Part shown: positions 17,402-25,427 of the stretch, in pieces
Numbering within the stretch: the first letter of the stretch is position 1
Layout: every line of letters starts with the position of its first letter
NCBI GenBank assembly: GCA_028288405.1
Contig: JAQBNS010000055.1
Span: 1-35,000, forward strand
Source: Chitinophagaceae bacterium
GTDB taxonomy: Bacteria > Bacteroidota > Bacteroidia > Cytophagales > Cytophagaceae
Reading direction: 5' to 3'
Length of the DNA stretch: 35,000 bases
Translations under genes and position numbers: made by a program
Notes under the pieces: generated by a model
Database searches by the model: none
Told to the model about the DNA's origin: nothing
Seen by the model: the letters and a program-made list of their open reading frames with translations, nothing else

Positions 17402-17904
17402 TATAAAAGATCCGTGGGAATAAGATAAGGTCTCCGAAGAGATCGTTTAAATCAAACCTCGCAGCGCTCTGCAAGTTTGAGAAAACAAGATAAGATTTGT
17501 GTGTTGAAATAAGATGAACTCAGCACATTTTTTTAAGGAGAAGCACTTCCTCTCACACCTTAGATGTTGAACAAGCATCTATTCATAGAATAATGATCGA
17601 TGGAGCTCAACCATTTTATGCTTTGATCCGTTTTATATCAATTAACTCATGACGAAGACAAATCCTGCGGAATGATTTGTAGGATAGACGGCTAGAGTAT
17701 AGTTGAAAGCCAATTCTCTAAGAAAATAATCAAGACCAGAGTACAAAATACAGGATTAGAGGATATTGTTTTACCTGAAATGAACCGCAAGGCCGTATCG
17801 TAATCCCTGAAAAATAGTAGTGCCCTGTCATAAATAGCTATTATAGCTGGCAATCATGGTATTATTTGACAATAATAGTTATTTTGAGTAAAATTTAAAT
17901 ATCA
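17402..17904. other. 503 bp divergent intergenic region, no gene seen
   Basis: This stretch separates the - strand membrane operon from the + strand SDR operon. I see no convincing coding frame, tRNA or repeat. It should hold divergent promoters. On the + strand the nearest -33-like TTTG (17865-17868) is followed after 20 bases by TAAAATTT, a poor match to TAnnTTTG and very close to the ATG. Near-matches such as TATGCTTTG have one extra base. No confident promoter call is made. Confidence 0.6.
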
Positions 17905-18897
17905 ATGAAAGTATCGTTAGTAACAGGAGGAGCAGGTTTTATAGGCGCTCATGTTGTAAGAGATCTTTTGGCTCTGAAACATCAGGTAGTAGTTTTAGAC
18001 GACCTCAGCGGAGGCTTTGAGGAGAATCTTCCGGCAGAAGCTATTTTTGTCAAAGGATCGATCCTTGATCACGAGTTGATAGATTCTTTGTTTGAAAAAT
18101 ATAAATTCAATTATGTCTACCATTTAGCTGCCTATGCTGCTGAAGGCTTAAGCCATTTTATTAAAAGATTTAATTACAACAACAACCTTATTGGCAGTGT
18201 AAACCTGATCAATGCCTCTGTAAAAAATAAAGTGGAGTGTTTTGTGTTTACCTCTTCCATCGCCACTTACGGCGCTCTGCCTCCTCCAATGAAAGAGGAA
18301 ATGACCCCTTGCCCTGAAGATCCCTATGGCATTGCAAAGTACGCAGTAGAAATGGACCTGAAAGTGACGCATGAAATGTTTGGCTTGAACTATGTTATTT
18401 TTAGGCCGCATAATGTATATGGAGAGTATCAAAATCTTGGAGACAAGTATAGAAATGTAGTCGGTATTTTCATGAATCAACTCATGCAAGATAAACCGTT
18501 AACAATATTCGGTGATGGCACGCAAACCAGGGCATTCAGTTACATCGGAGATGTTGCTCCTCACATTGCGAACTCCGTCAATGTTAAAGAAGCCTATAAC
18601 CAAACTTTTAATATAGGTGCCGACAAAGACTATAGCGTGAACGAACTGGCTCAAGCCGTTATGGAAGCTATAGGACTCAAAGGAATGATCAGACATGTGG
18701 AGGCGAGGAATGAAGTGCTTCATGCCTATGCTGATCATAGCAAAGCACACCGCGTATTTGGAGGGGACCTGAAATATGACCTGAAGTCGGGCTTAGAAAA
18801 AATGGCCACCTGGGCTAAGAATACTGGTATTAAGAAAAGCGCTAGATTTAAAGACATTGAAATACAGGAGAAGCTGCCTCCTATTTGGTTAGAGTAA
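17905..18897 (+). CDS. NAD-dependent sugar epimerase/dehydratase (extended SDR)
   Basis: This 330-residue extended SDR has the NAD-binding TGGAGFIGAHVVRDL motif at the N-terminus. The catalytic region has VFTSSIATYG with Ser/Thr, and YGIAK with the Tyr-Lys pair. Then come FRPHNVYGEYQN and FGDGTQTRAFSYIGDV, typical of UDP-glucose 4-epimerase and related enzymes. It likely supplies an epimerised or oxidised nucleotide sugar for the downstream glycosyltransferase. The ATG follows an AT-rich non-coding region, so this is probably the first gene of the operon. Galactose versus other sugar specificity is not determined. Confidence 0.87.
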   Translation: MKVSLVTGGAGFIGAHVVRDLLALKHQVVVLDDLSGGFEENLPAEAIFVKGSILDHELIDSLFEKYKFNYVYHLAAYAAEGLSHFIKRFNYNNNLIGSVNLINASVKNKVECFVFTSSIATYGALPPPMKEEMTPCPEDPYGIAKYAVEMDLKVTHEMFGLNYVIFRPHNVYGEYQNLGDKYRNVVGIFMNQLMQDKPLTIFGDGTQTRAFSYIGDVAPHIANSVNVKEAYNQTFNIGADKDYSVNELAQAVMEAIGLKGMIRHVEARNEVLHAYADHSKAHRVFGGDLKYDLKSGLEKMATWAKNTGIKKSARFKDIEIQEKLPPIWLE

Positions 18898-18901
18898 GTT
18901 C

Positions 18902-19990
18902 ATGAGAAAAATTTTATTCATTGCGGCCCATCGTCCGGATCGATCTCCTTCACAACGTTTTCGTTTCGAACAATATTTTAACTTTCTGGCAACCAATAAT
19001 TACACCTGTGATTTTTCTTATTTGATTGATGAAAAGTCGGATAAGATTTTTTACAGCAAAGGTAATTATTTTGGAAAATTTATAATTTTTGTAAAAAGCT
19101 TTTTCAAAAGACTTAGAGACGTATATAAGGCATCCTCTTATGATATCATCTTTATTCAAAGAGAAGCATTCATGACTGGGTCTGTTTTTTTTGAAAAACA
19201 ATTTTCCAAATCAAAAGCCAAAGTTGTTTTTGATTTCGACGATTCCATTTGGAAACAACAAGAAACAGAAGCAACAGCGAATAAGGCCTTACTTTGGTTA
19301 AAACGTCCTTCCAAGACAGGTGATATTATTGGTCTATCTGACTTAATAATTGCAGGCAATGAATACCTTGCCACCTACGCTAGAAAATACAACAGTCATG
19401 TGGCTATCATACCAACCACAATTGACACGGAAGAATATAAACCTAGAAACGACAAGAAATCGGACACTAGGATTTGTATCGGCTGGAGCGGGAGTATTAC
19501 AACCATTGAACATTTTTGTTTTGCAATACCAGCATTAGAAAAACTGAAAGAGAAATACCAAGACAAGATTTATTTCAAAGTACTAGGAGATGATAATTAC
19601 AAAAATGATCAACTCGGCATACAAGGAATTGGATGGAGTAAGAAAGACGAGATTTCAGAATTGCAATCGTTTGATATTGGTATCATGCCTTTGCCGGATG
19701 ATGAATGGACAAAAGGTAAGTGTGGATTGAAAGGCTTGTTATACATGGCATTGGGAATTCCAACCATCATGTCTCCTGTAGGCGTTAACAAGGACATCAT
19801 AAAAGATGGAGAGAATGGTTATCTTGCGAGCGATGTAGAAGAATGGGTCACGAAAATCTCCTCTTTAATTGACTCAGAAACTCTCCGTCAGCAAATGGGT
19901 GAGAAGGGCAGACAAGTGGTGGAAGATAAATATTCAGTACACGCCAATCGATCGCTGTATCTTCGTTTGTTTAATGAACTCATTGCTTAG
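18902..19990 (+). CDS. Glycosyltransferase, GT4-like
   Basis: This 362-residue GT-B-type protein begins ILFIAAHRPDRSPSQRFRFEQYF, an opening seen in many Bacteroidota GT4 proteins. A CIGWSGSITTIEHF segment starts the donor-binding half. GKCGLKGLLYMALGIPTIMSPVG and ENGYLA form the characteristic nucleotide-sugar site. It lies 4 bp after the SDR gene, so the two are probably co-transcribed and the SDR may make its donor. Acceptor and sugar are unknown. Confidence 0.87.
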   Translation: MRKILFIAAHRPDRSPSQRFRFEQYFNFLATNNYTCDFSYLIDEKSDKIFYSKGNYFGKFIIFVKSFFKRLRDVYKASSYDIIFIQREAFMTGSVFFEKQFSKSKAKVVFDFDDSIWKQQETEATANKALLWLKRPSKTGDIIGLSDLIIAGNEYLATYARKYNSHVAIIPTTIDTEEYKPRNDKKSDTRICIGWSGSITTIEHFCFAIPALEKLKEKYQDKIYFKVLGDDNYKNDQLGIQGIGWSKKDEISELQSFDIGIMPLPDDEWTKGKCGLKGLLYMALGIPTIMSPVGVNKDIIKDGENGYLASDVEEWVTKISSLIDSETLRQQMGEKGRQVVEDKYSVHANRSLYLRLFNELIA

Positions 19991-20026
19991 TCAATTCTAT
20001 CATACGGCATTCATTGATATTTTATA

Positions 20027-21019
20027 TTGAAACCTGTTTTTACGATCTCACTAGATTTTGAACTCCTTTGGGGTGTGAAAGACCATCGTTCGATCGAGTC
20101 TTATGGAGATGCTATTTTGGGTGGAAGAGAAGCGGTTAAAAATATGTTGGCGCTTTTTAAGAAAGAGGACATACATGTCACCTGGGCAACCGTCGGTATG
20201 TTGATGTTTGACAACAAAGAAGCACTGCTGAAAAATCTTCCGAAAAAAAAACCACAATACAAGCACTCAGCACTTTCCAACTATAAGGATTTAGATGAGG
20301 TTGGCAGCAGCGAAAAAGAAGATCCATATCATTTCGGTAAAACATTGCTGGACGAAATTCTTCGTACACCTTTTCAAGAATTGGCCAGTCATACATTCAG
20401 TCATTATTATTGCCTGGAAGAAGGACAATCAAAAGAAGAGTTCGAACAAGACAATACAGCATTTGTTGAACGCTGTCGTCAATTGAGCATAGAGCCTGTG
20501 TCCATTGTGTTTCCCCGCAATCAATACAATACGGCTTATCTTGACAGTTTGAAAACGTCTGGCTTCTCCTCTTTTAGAGGCAATGAAGCACATGCCTTAT
20601 ATACCGCTCGTGCAAGAAACAAAGAAACGTTATGGAGACGTATCGCTCGCCTGGCAGACGGGTATTTCAATGTTTCAGGCCATCATACATATCGCATAAT
20701 GGATCTGCAAAAAGAACAAGGGTTACTGAATATTCCTGCGAGTAGATTCTTAAGGCCTTACCACGCCAAGCTTTCTTTTATGGAACCTTTGAAGATTAAG
20801 CGCATCAAAGAATCCATGAAGCATGCAGCAATAAAAGGAGAGCTATATCATCTCTGGTGGCATCCGCATAATTTTGGAAGACATCCGCAACAAATGATGG
20901 AGCAATTGACGGAGATCATCAGCTATTACAAGTACTTGCAACAAGAGTTTGGAATGTTGTCCATGACAATGAAAGAAATAACAGATTACCATCACCAAAT
21001 AAAGTCCGATGAAAAATAA
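20027..21019 (+). CDS. Polysaccharide deacetylase family protein (NodB-like)
   Basis: This 330-residue protein has NodB-type catalytic motifs. TISLDFELLWG supplies Asp10, LASHTFSHYY supplies the metal-binding His122 and His126, and WWHPHNFGRHP near the C-terminus gives a further His region. Family CE4 enzymes remove N- or O-acetyl groups from sugars with a divalent metal. A TTG start at 20027 is required: the next in-frame ATG, about residue 40, would remove the catalytic Asp. No signal peptide is seen, so action may be cytoplasmic on a precursor. It overlaps the formyltransferase gene by 11 bp. Confidence 0.85.
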   Translation: MKPVFTISLDFELLWGVKDHRSIESYGDAILGGREAVKNMLALFKKEDIHVTWATVGMLMFDNKEALLKNLPKKKPQYKHSALSNYKDLDEVGSSEKEDPYHFGKTLLDEILRTPFQELASHTFSHYYCLEEGQSKEEFEQDNTAFVERCRQLSIEPVSIVFPRNQYNTAYLDSLKTSGFSSFRGNEAHALYTARARNKETLWRRIARLADGYFNVSGHHTYRIMDLQKEQGLLNIPASRFLRPYHAKLSFMEPLKIKRIKESMKHAAIKGELYHLWWHPHNFGRHPQQMMEQLTEIISYYKYLQQEFGMLSMTMKEITDYHHQIKSDEK

Positions 21020-21785
21020 AGTCCTGTTCGTCGGCGTTGATTGCAATACCAGCAGGATGATGTTTCATGCCTTGAAAGACCATTGGCAAATTCAACAAGT
21101 GATTTTTGAACAACCGGTTTCTACTTCAGCCAAAATTAAATTCAGGCTGAAGAAATTGGGTCTCGTGTCGGTGATCGGTCAATTGTTATTCAAAGTGTTT
21201 AGTGATGTATTGATTGTTCCGTTCTCTCAAAAAAGAAGGCATCAGATTCTCGCCGATCACAAACTGTCTGTTCAGGCAATACCCTCTTCCATAAAGATTG
21301 AATTAAACGATGTACACGAAGCGGATTGGAAGAATTTATTGGCTTTGCATCGGCCGGACTTTATTTTAATCAATGGAACACGTATCCTGAAAAAATCTTT
21401 ACTCGATCAGTTTACGATGCCTGTCATTAATATTCATGCAGGCATAACACCGATGTACCGGGGTGTTCATGGGGGGTACAGAGCTTTAATGAATAATGAC
21501 GCATTAAATTTTGGAGCCACCATTCACTTGGTCGATCCTGGAGTGGATACGGGACAAATTTTGCAGCATGTGCCGGCAAAACCTGCTGCAGAAGATAATT
21601 TTTATACCTACCCATTGCTCCAATTTGCGGAAGCCATCAACGTATTGCCCGTTGTAGTCGATCGTTATATCGCTACTGGTAAATTGTCCGAAATAAGTGT
21701 GGAGAAACCTGCCTTTTCAAAATTATGGTTTTATCCCACGATATTTGAGTATATTTATTACAGAATAACCAAAGGAATCAAGTAG
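21009..21785 (+). CDS. Formyltransferase family protein
   Basis: This 258-residue protein has the N10-formyl-THF-dependent formyltransferase core. PVINIHAGITPMYRGVHGGY carries Asn141 and His143, and LVDPGVDTGQIL carries Asp180. These are the Asn-His-Asp catalytic residues of GART, Fmt and sugar formyltransferases. Family members formylate amines. The 11 bp overlap with a NodB-type deacetylase and the glycan operon context point to a sugar amine as substrate, not glycinamide ribonucleotide or Met-tRNA. This is an inference. It precedes an Lrp regulator by 4 bp. Confidence 0.85.
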   Translation: MKNKVLFVGVDCNTSRMMFHALKDHWQIQQVIFEQPVSTSAKIKFRLKKLGLVSVIGQLLFKVFSDVLIVPFSQKRRHQILADHKLSVQAIPSSIKIELNDVHEADWKNLLALHRPDFILINGTRILKKSLLDQFTMPVINIHAGITPMYRGVHGGYRALMNNDALNFGATIHLVDPGVDTGQILQHVPAKPAAEDNFYTYPLLQFAEAINVLPVVVDRYIATGKLSEISVEKPAFSKLWFYPTIFEYIYYRITKGIK

Positions 21786-21789
21786 CGCT

Positions 21790-22263
21790 ATGATTAACCA
21801 ACCGATTAAACTGGACCAAATCGATAAACATATCCTGGAGATTTTACAGGCCAATGCAAAGATTACCAATTCTCAATTGGCTACAGAAATAGGCTTATCT
21901 CCGGCTCCGACATTGGAACGTGTGCGCAAGCTGGAAAACGGCGGATTGATCAAAAGTTATCATGCCGAGATAGATGTCAAACAAATGGGTTTAGGCACCG
22001 GAGTGTTTGTGCTCATCTCTCTCTCCGCACATAAGAAAAGTCAGATCATGTCATTTGTAGACAAAATCAATAAAATACCGGAAGTCATAGAATGCCATCA
22101 TATCACAGGTTCCGGAGATTTTTTATTGAAGATACTAACGAGAGACATCAGTTCATACCAACAGTTGATTTTAAATACCCTGGCAGATATCGATGAAATA
22201 GGAAACATGCAATCGATGATGATTTTATCAACCTTCAAAGAATCGAAGGTGATGCCAATTTAA
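21790..22263 (+). CDS. Lrp/AsnC family transcriptional regulator
   Basis: This 157-residue protein has an N-terminal winged HTH (LDQIDKHILEILQANAKITNSQLATEIGLSP, then TLERVRKLENGGLIKSYHA). It continues with the C-terminal RAM/AsnC ligand-binding domain, including IPEVIECHHITGSGDFLLKI. Lrp-type proteins respond to amino acids or other small molecules and bind DNA as multimers. It is 4 bp downstream of the formyltransferase and is probably the last gene of the operon; its target is not evident. A palindromic hairpin follows the stop. Confidence 0.93.
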   Translation: MINQPIKLDQIDKHILEILQANAKITNSQLATEIGLSPAPTLERVRKLENGGLIKSYHAEIDVKQMGLGTGVFVLISLSAHKKSQIMSFVDKINKIPEVIECHHITGSGDFLLKILTRDISSYQQLILNTLADIDEIGNMQSMMILSTFKESKVMPI

Positions 22264-22271
22264 GTTAGCCG

Positions 22272-22327
22272 GTTGTTAGTTATTAGTTAAAGAAGGTTAA
22301 AAAATAATTAAACTAACAACTAACAAC
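22272..22327. terminator. 17 bp inverted repeat between convergent genes, candidate bidirectional terminator
   Basis: Left arm 22272-22288 and right arm 22311-22327 are complementary over 17 bases with one mismatch, around a 22-base AT-rich loop. Each arm is built of repeated GTTAGTT-type words. It lies between the lrp stop and the TPR-gene stop, as expected for a bidirectional terminator. No U-run follows on either strand, so termination is inferred. Confidence 0.6.
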
Positions 22328-23523
22328 TATTTTTTCTTCTTCCCTTCCTTCTTCTTCGCCGTTAAATAAGCTTTCGCTTCCTTGTGTAACTCATGGTCAT
22401 TGTCGGAGTTGTCTAGAATGACCTGATAATATTCTTTCGCTTTCTCAAAATCCTTTTCTTCATTGGCAATCCTGGCCAGCTCTGCTGTTGCAAACAGGTA
22501 GTAGTTCATTTCCGTTGCTTCCGATTGTTCTGCGAAACCTCTTGCCTTTTCAAAGTAAAGCTTTGCTTTTTGTTTGTCGTGGTAATAATATTTATTGATG
22601 TGTCCTAAAAAGAAACTGGCATAGCGGCCTGATATGGCTTCGTATCCGGGCATACCGATGTTTAGTTTGTAAAGGATGTCCAGAGAAATTTTTTCTGTCT
22701 CCAGCCATTTTCCCTGAGAGAAAGACAACCGGGCGTGCATGCGTTGAAAATAAGGATTGTCAGGAAAGGTAACACCAAGGTATTGTGCCGTCGGATAAGC
22801 AAGGTCCTCGCGGTTTTCTTCATTGTAATAAATGCGCATCAGAAAGTATTGTGCTTCGGTACGTGTATAAAAAGCATTATAAGCCACTTGCTTCAGCTGC
22901 TTGATGCCAAGATTTTTATCACCCTTAGGGAAAAATGCCAGGACGGGTCTTAACAGTACATATTCCTGTTTGATCCATTCTGCATAATAATTGAACAAGG
23001 CATCACCGAAAACAAATTCAGGACTTAAGTCGGAACGTCCTTTAAATTTAAATAAATATTGAAGCGCGTTATTGCCTGCTCCGGCTGCTTTCATGAAAGA
23101 ATGCTGTTCGGCATAGTACCTGCCTTTGAAACCATAGGCAGCGGCAAGTATAAAGGCGGTCTCTTCGTTTTCATTGTCTGCTTTAAATGCTTTTTCACCT
23201 TTCTCGATGGCAAGATCCGTGTACTTAAAAAAATCGTCCACGTATTGTTTAGTGAATTTTTCGTTGTCCAGATCGGGCATCATTTTCCACCAATTGCTCA
23301 GGGCCATCAAAAAGTAGGGCATAGGATGTTCGGGATAACGCTCCTGAAATTCCATGAACTTGGCTTCCGCTTCATCGAACTTGAAATTGTACATGGCATT
23401 CAGCGCATCGGTTGATTCCAATTGTATGGCATCATTAGTCAGCAGCAATACACGCTCTTTTTTCTGAGCATGGGCTGCCAAGGTGAAGGTCAATAGGAAA
23501 ACAAATGCAAAGCGCAATCTCAT
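22327..23523 (-). CDS. Secreted tetratricopeptide-repeat protein
   Basis: This 398-residue protein has a Sec signal peptide, MRLRFAFVFLLTFTLAAHAQ, at the chosen start of 23523. An upstream in-frame ATG (23547) would add eight residues before a normal signal peptide and is less likely. The mature part is rich in helix-turn-helix repeats consistent with TPR-like folds: FDEAEAKFMEFQERYPEHPMPYF near residue 45 and FEKAKEYYQVILDNSDNDHE near the end. The C-terminus is a Lys-rich tail. Function is unknown; it is likely periplasmic and a scaffold. A promoter is visible upstream. Confidence 0.82.
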   Translation of the reverse strand: MRLRFAFVFLLTFTLAAHAQKKERVLLLTNDAIQLESTDALNAMYNFKFDEAEAKFMEFQERYPEHPMPYFLMALSNWWKMMPDLDNEKFTKQYVDDFFKYTDLAIEKGEKAFKADNENEETAFILAAAYGFKGRYYAEQHSFMKAAGAGNNALQYLFKFKGRSDLSPEFVFGDALFNYYAEWIKQEYVLLRPVLAFFPKGDKNLGIKQLKQVAYNAFYTRTEAQYFLMRIYYNEENREDLAYPTAQYLGVTFPDNPYFQRMHARLSFSQGKWLETEKISLDILYKLNIGMPGYEAISGRYASFFLGHINKYYYHDKQKAKLYFEKARGFAEQSEATEMNYYLFATAELARIANEEKDFEKAKEYYQVILDNSDNDHELHKEAKAYLTAKKKEGKKKK

Positions 23524-23544
23524 GGTTTTATTTTCTACTCTATT

Positions 23545-23576
23545 CAAATATAGCGATATTGTCCTTTCTTAAACAA
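23545..23576 (-). promoter_or_regulatory. Bacteroidota-type promoter for the TPR gene
   Basis: On the - strand, TATATTTG (23545-23552) matches the -7 consensus TAnnTTTG exactly. A TTG at 23574-23576 lies 21 bases upstream as -33. It is just upstream of the predicted ATG at 23523, giving a short leader. The -7 match is strong, the -33 weaker. Confidence 0.6.
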
Positions 23577-23705
23577 GAAACACGCTTTAGACCATTCGTA
23601 TCATTCAAACCTTTAAATCATTCGTTTGATGGAGATCGAATGTTAAAATGAGCTACGTGGTATTTCGTGTGTCATCATAGTAAACGTAGAGTTAACAATT
23701 ACGAT

Positions 23706-24614
23706 ATGGATTTGTTGCAAAATTTATGCGCCATTCAGGCTCCTTCCGGTGAGGAGGACGCTGTCAAATCTTTTTTACTGGACTACCATGCTAAAAACAG
23801 TGCGCAATGGAAAGTTAAGCCGGAAATTGTAAAAGGTGATTTTCAGGATTGTATGATCTGGAAATTTGGAACACCGCGTACAGCTGTATTTGTACACATG
23901 GATTCCATTGGGTTTACAGTGCGCTACAATAACAAGCTGGTTCCGATTGGTTCTCCCCATATAGAACAAGGCGACTGGCTGGTCGGCCGTGATGGAGAAG
24001 GTGAGGTAGAAGGGCAAGTTTACCTCAATGAAGAAGAAGAGTATCAGTTTAATTTTTACCGAACGGTAGAGCGTGGTACTTCTTTAACTTTTAAACCTAA
24101 GTTTATAGAAGACGAAGAATCTGTACAGTGCTGCTACATGGACAATCGCCTGGGATTGTATGTAGCCTTGAAGTTGGCGGAAACATTAAAAGATGGATTG
24201 ATTGTTTTTTCTTCTCAGGAAGAACACAGCGGTGGGTCCGTACCTTACCTGGCCAAATATGTGTACGAACAATGCCACGTAAGCAAAGCGTTGATTTGTG
24301 ATATTACCTGGGTAACGGAAGGCGTAGAGCATGGAAAAGGAGTGGCTATTTCTATGCGCGATCGCTTAATCCCTCGCAAGACGTGGATCAGAGAATTGAT
24401 CGGTTTGGCCAAAGAATCAGGTACTCCCTTCCAGTTGGAGGTAGAAGGTTTTGGCTCCAGTGATGCCAGAGAGTTGCAATCTTCTCCCTATCCGTTTGAC
24501 TGGTGTTTTGTAGGAGCTCCCGAATCCGGGGTACACAGCCCCCGCGAAAAGGTATTTAAGGCTGATATAGAATCAATGATAGATTTATACCGCTATTTCA
24601 TGGAAAAACTGTAA
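23706..24614 (+). CDS. M42-like aminopeptidase family protein
   Basis: This 302-residue protein has a co-catalytic metallopeptidase pattern: VFVHMDSIGF with His64/Asp66, YMDNRLGLY with Asp146, SSQEEHSGG with Glu172/Glu173, ALICDITW with Asp199, and ESGVHSPREK with a late His. This set of ligands matches M20/M28/M42 clan peptidases, and the family's usual length is around 300-360 residues. The ATG at 23706 fits because the peptidase motifs start immediately after; a GTG at 23667 would extend it by 13 residues. Substrate is unknown. It is followed by a strong hairpin. Confidence 0.78.
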   Translation: MDLLQNLCAIQAPSGEEDAVKSFLLDYHAKNSAQWKVKPEIVKGDFQDCMIWKFGTPRTAVFVHMDSIGFTVRYNNKLVPIGSPHIEQGDWLVGRDGEGEVEGQVYLNEEEEYQFNFYRTVERGTSLTFKPKFIEDEESVQCCYMDNRLGLYVALKLAETLKDGLIVFSSQEEHSGGSVPYLAKYVYEQCHVSKALICDITWVTEGVEHGKGVAISMRDRLIPRKTWIRELIGLAKESGTPFQLEVEGFGSSDARELQSSPYPFDWCFVGAPESGVHSPREKVFKADIESMIDLYRYFMEKL

Positions 24615-24615
24615 A

Positions 24616-24669
24616 AGCAAGGAGGTACGAGCGAGGAGGAACGGAATTCCTCGCTCGTACCTCCTTGCT
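24616..24669. terminator. Perfect 22 bp GC-rich hairpin after the peptidase gene
   Basis: Arms 24616-24637 and 24648-24669 are fully complementary over 22 bases with a 10-base loop. The arms are much more GC-rich than the surrounding sequence. It begins 1 bp after the peptidase stop and precedes the adk promoter, so it could end transcription from the peptidase gene. There is no long U-run directly after it. Confidence 0.65.
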
Positions 24670-24732
24670 CCTCGCTTATTACCGGTGTATGTATTTTATA
24701 GAAAATAAGTGCTTCAATCCCATTAGATTTCG

Positions 24733-24740
24733 TATTTTTG
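24733..24740 (+). promoter_or_regulatory. -7 promoter element of adk
   Basis: TATTTTTG matches the Bacteroidota -7 consensus TAnnTTTG exactly and lies 26 bases before the adk ATG at 24767. No clear -33 TTTG is found at the expected 19-20 base spacing, so only the -7 is called. Confidence 0.55.
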
Positions 24741-24766
24741 TCCCCTCATAAATCTAATTGCTAACT

Positions 24767-25339
24767 ATGTTAAACATTGTTTTGTTTGGCCCTCCGGGAG
24801 CCGGAAAAGGTACTCAAAGTGAAAAAGTGATTGCTAAGTATGCTTTAACGCACCTTTCCACTGGAGATATTTTCAGAGAAAATATTGCAAACGGTACTGA
24901 CCTTGGTAAAAAAGTAAAAGAATACACAGAGAACGGTTTGCTCGTTCCGGATAGTGTAACCATTGACATGTTGAAGTCTGCCATGGATGGGCACAAAGGT
25001 GCCAAAGGATTTATCTTCGACGGATTCCCAAGAACAGTTGGTCAGGCAGAAGCATTGGACAATATGTTAGCAGCATCAGGATCTAAAATTTCCACTGTAG
25101 TAGCGCTTGACGTGAACGAAGGAGAATTAAAGAAAAGAATAGAAGAAAGAAAAAAAGTGTCGAACCGCGCAGACGATGAAGAATCAAAAGTATTAAAGCG
25201 TATCGATGAATATTTTAGCAAAACCGTTCACGTATTACCATACTACGAAAAACAAGGCAAGCTGCACAAGGTAAATGGTATCGGAAATATCGATCAGATA
25301 TTTACTTCCATTACTGACGTGATTGATGCAGCAAAATAA
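24767..25339 (+). CDS. adk: Adenylate kinase
   Basis: This 190-residue protein starts with the P-loop LFGPPGAGKGTQ and has THLSTGDIFR, the FIFDGFPRTVGQAEAL segment and the RADDEE region of the LID. It catalyses ATP + AMP = 2 ADP in the cytoplasm. The LID is of the short type without a zinc-binding Cys cluster, common in Bacteroidota. The ATG at 24767 gives the standard MLNIVLFGPPG start; a TTG at 24758 would add three residues. obgE follows in the same direction, separated by a hairpin. Confidence 0.97.
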   Translation: MLNIVLFGPPGAGKGTQSEKVIAKYALTHLSTGDIFRENIANGTDLGKKVKEYTENGLLVPDSVTIDMLKSAMDGHKGAKGFIFDGFPRTVGQAEALDNMLAASGSKISTVVALDVNEGELKKRIEERKKVSNRADDEESKVLKRIDEYFSKTVHVLPYYEKQGKLHKVNGIGNIDQIFTSITDVIDAAK

Positions 25340-25341
25340 TT

Positions 25342-25420
25342 TAGTAGTAAGTGATAAGTTGTAAGCAGCGTATTGCTTACCGCTTCTTACTTACCACTTA
25401 CTACTTATCACTTACCACTA
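25342..25420. repeat. Nested inverted repeat between adk and obgE
   Basis: Outer arms 25342-25359 and 25403-25420 pair over 18 bases with one mismatch. An inner hairpin pairs 25361-25367 with 25374-25380. The arms consist of repeated AGTAAGTG/ATAAGT-like words. It may act as terminator or as mRNA-stability structure. obgE begins 8 bases after the right arm. Confidence 0.6.
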
Positions 25421-25427
25421 ATTTTAA

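Noticed and set aside
23667-23705. GTG start for the peptidase
   Set aside because: The added residues have no family match; the ATG at 23706 gives the expected start.
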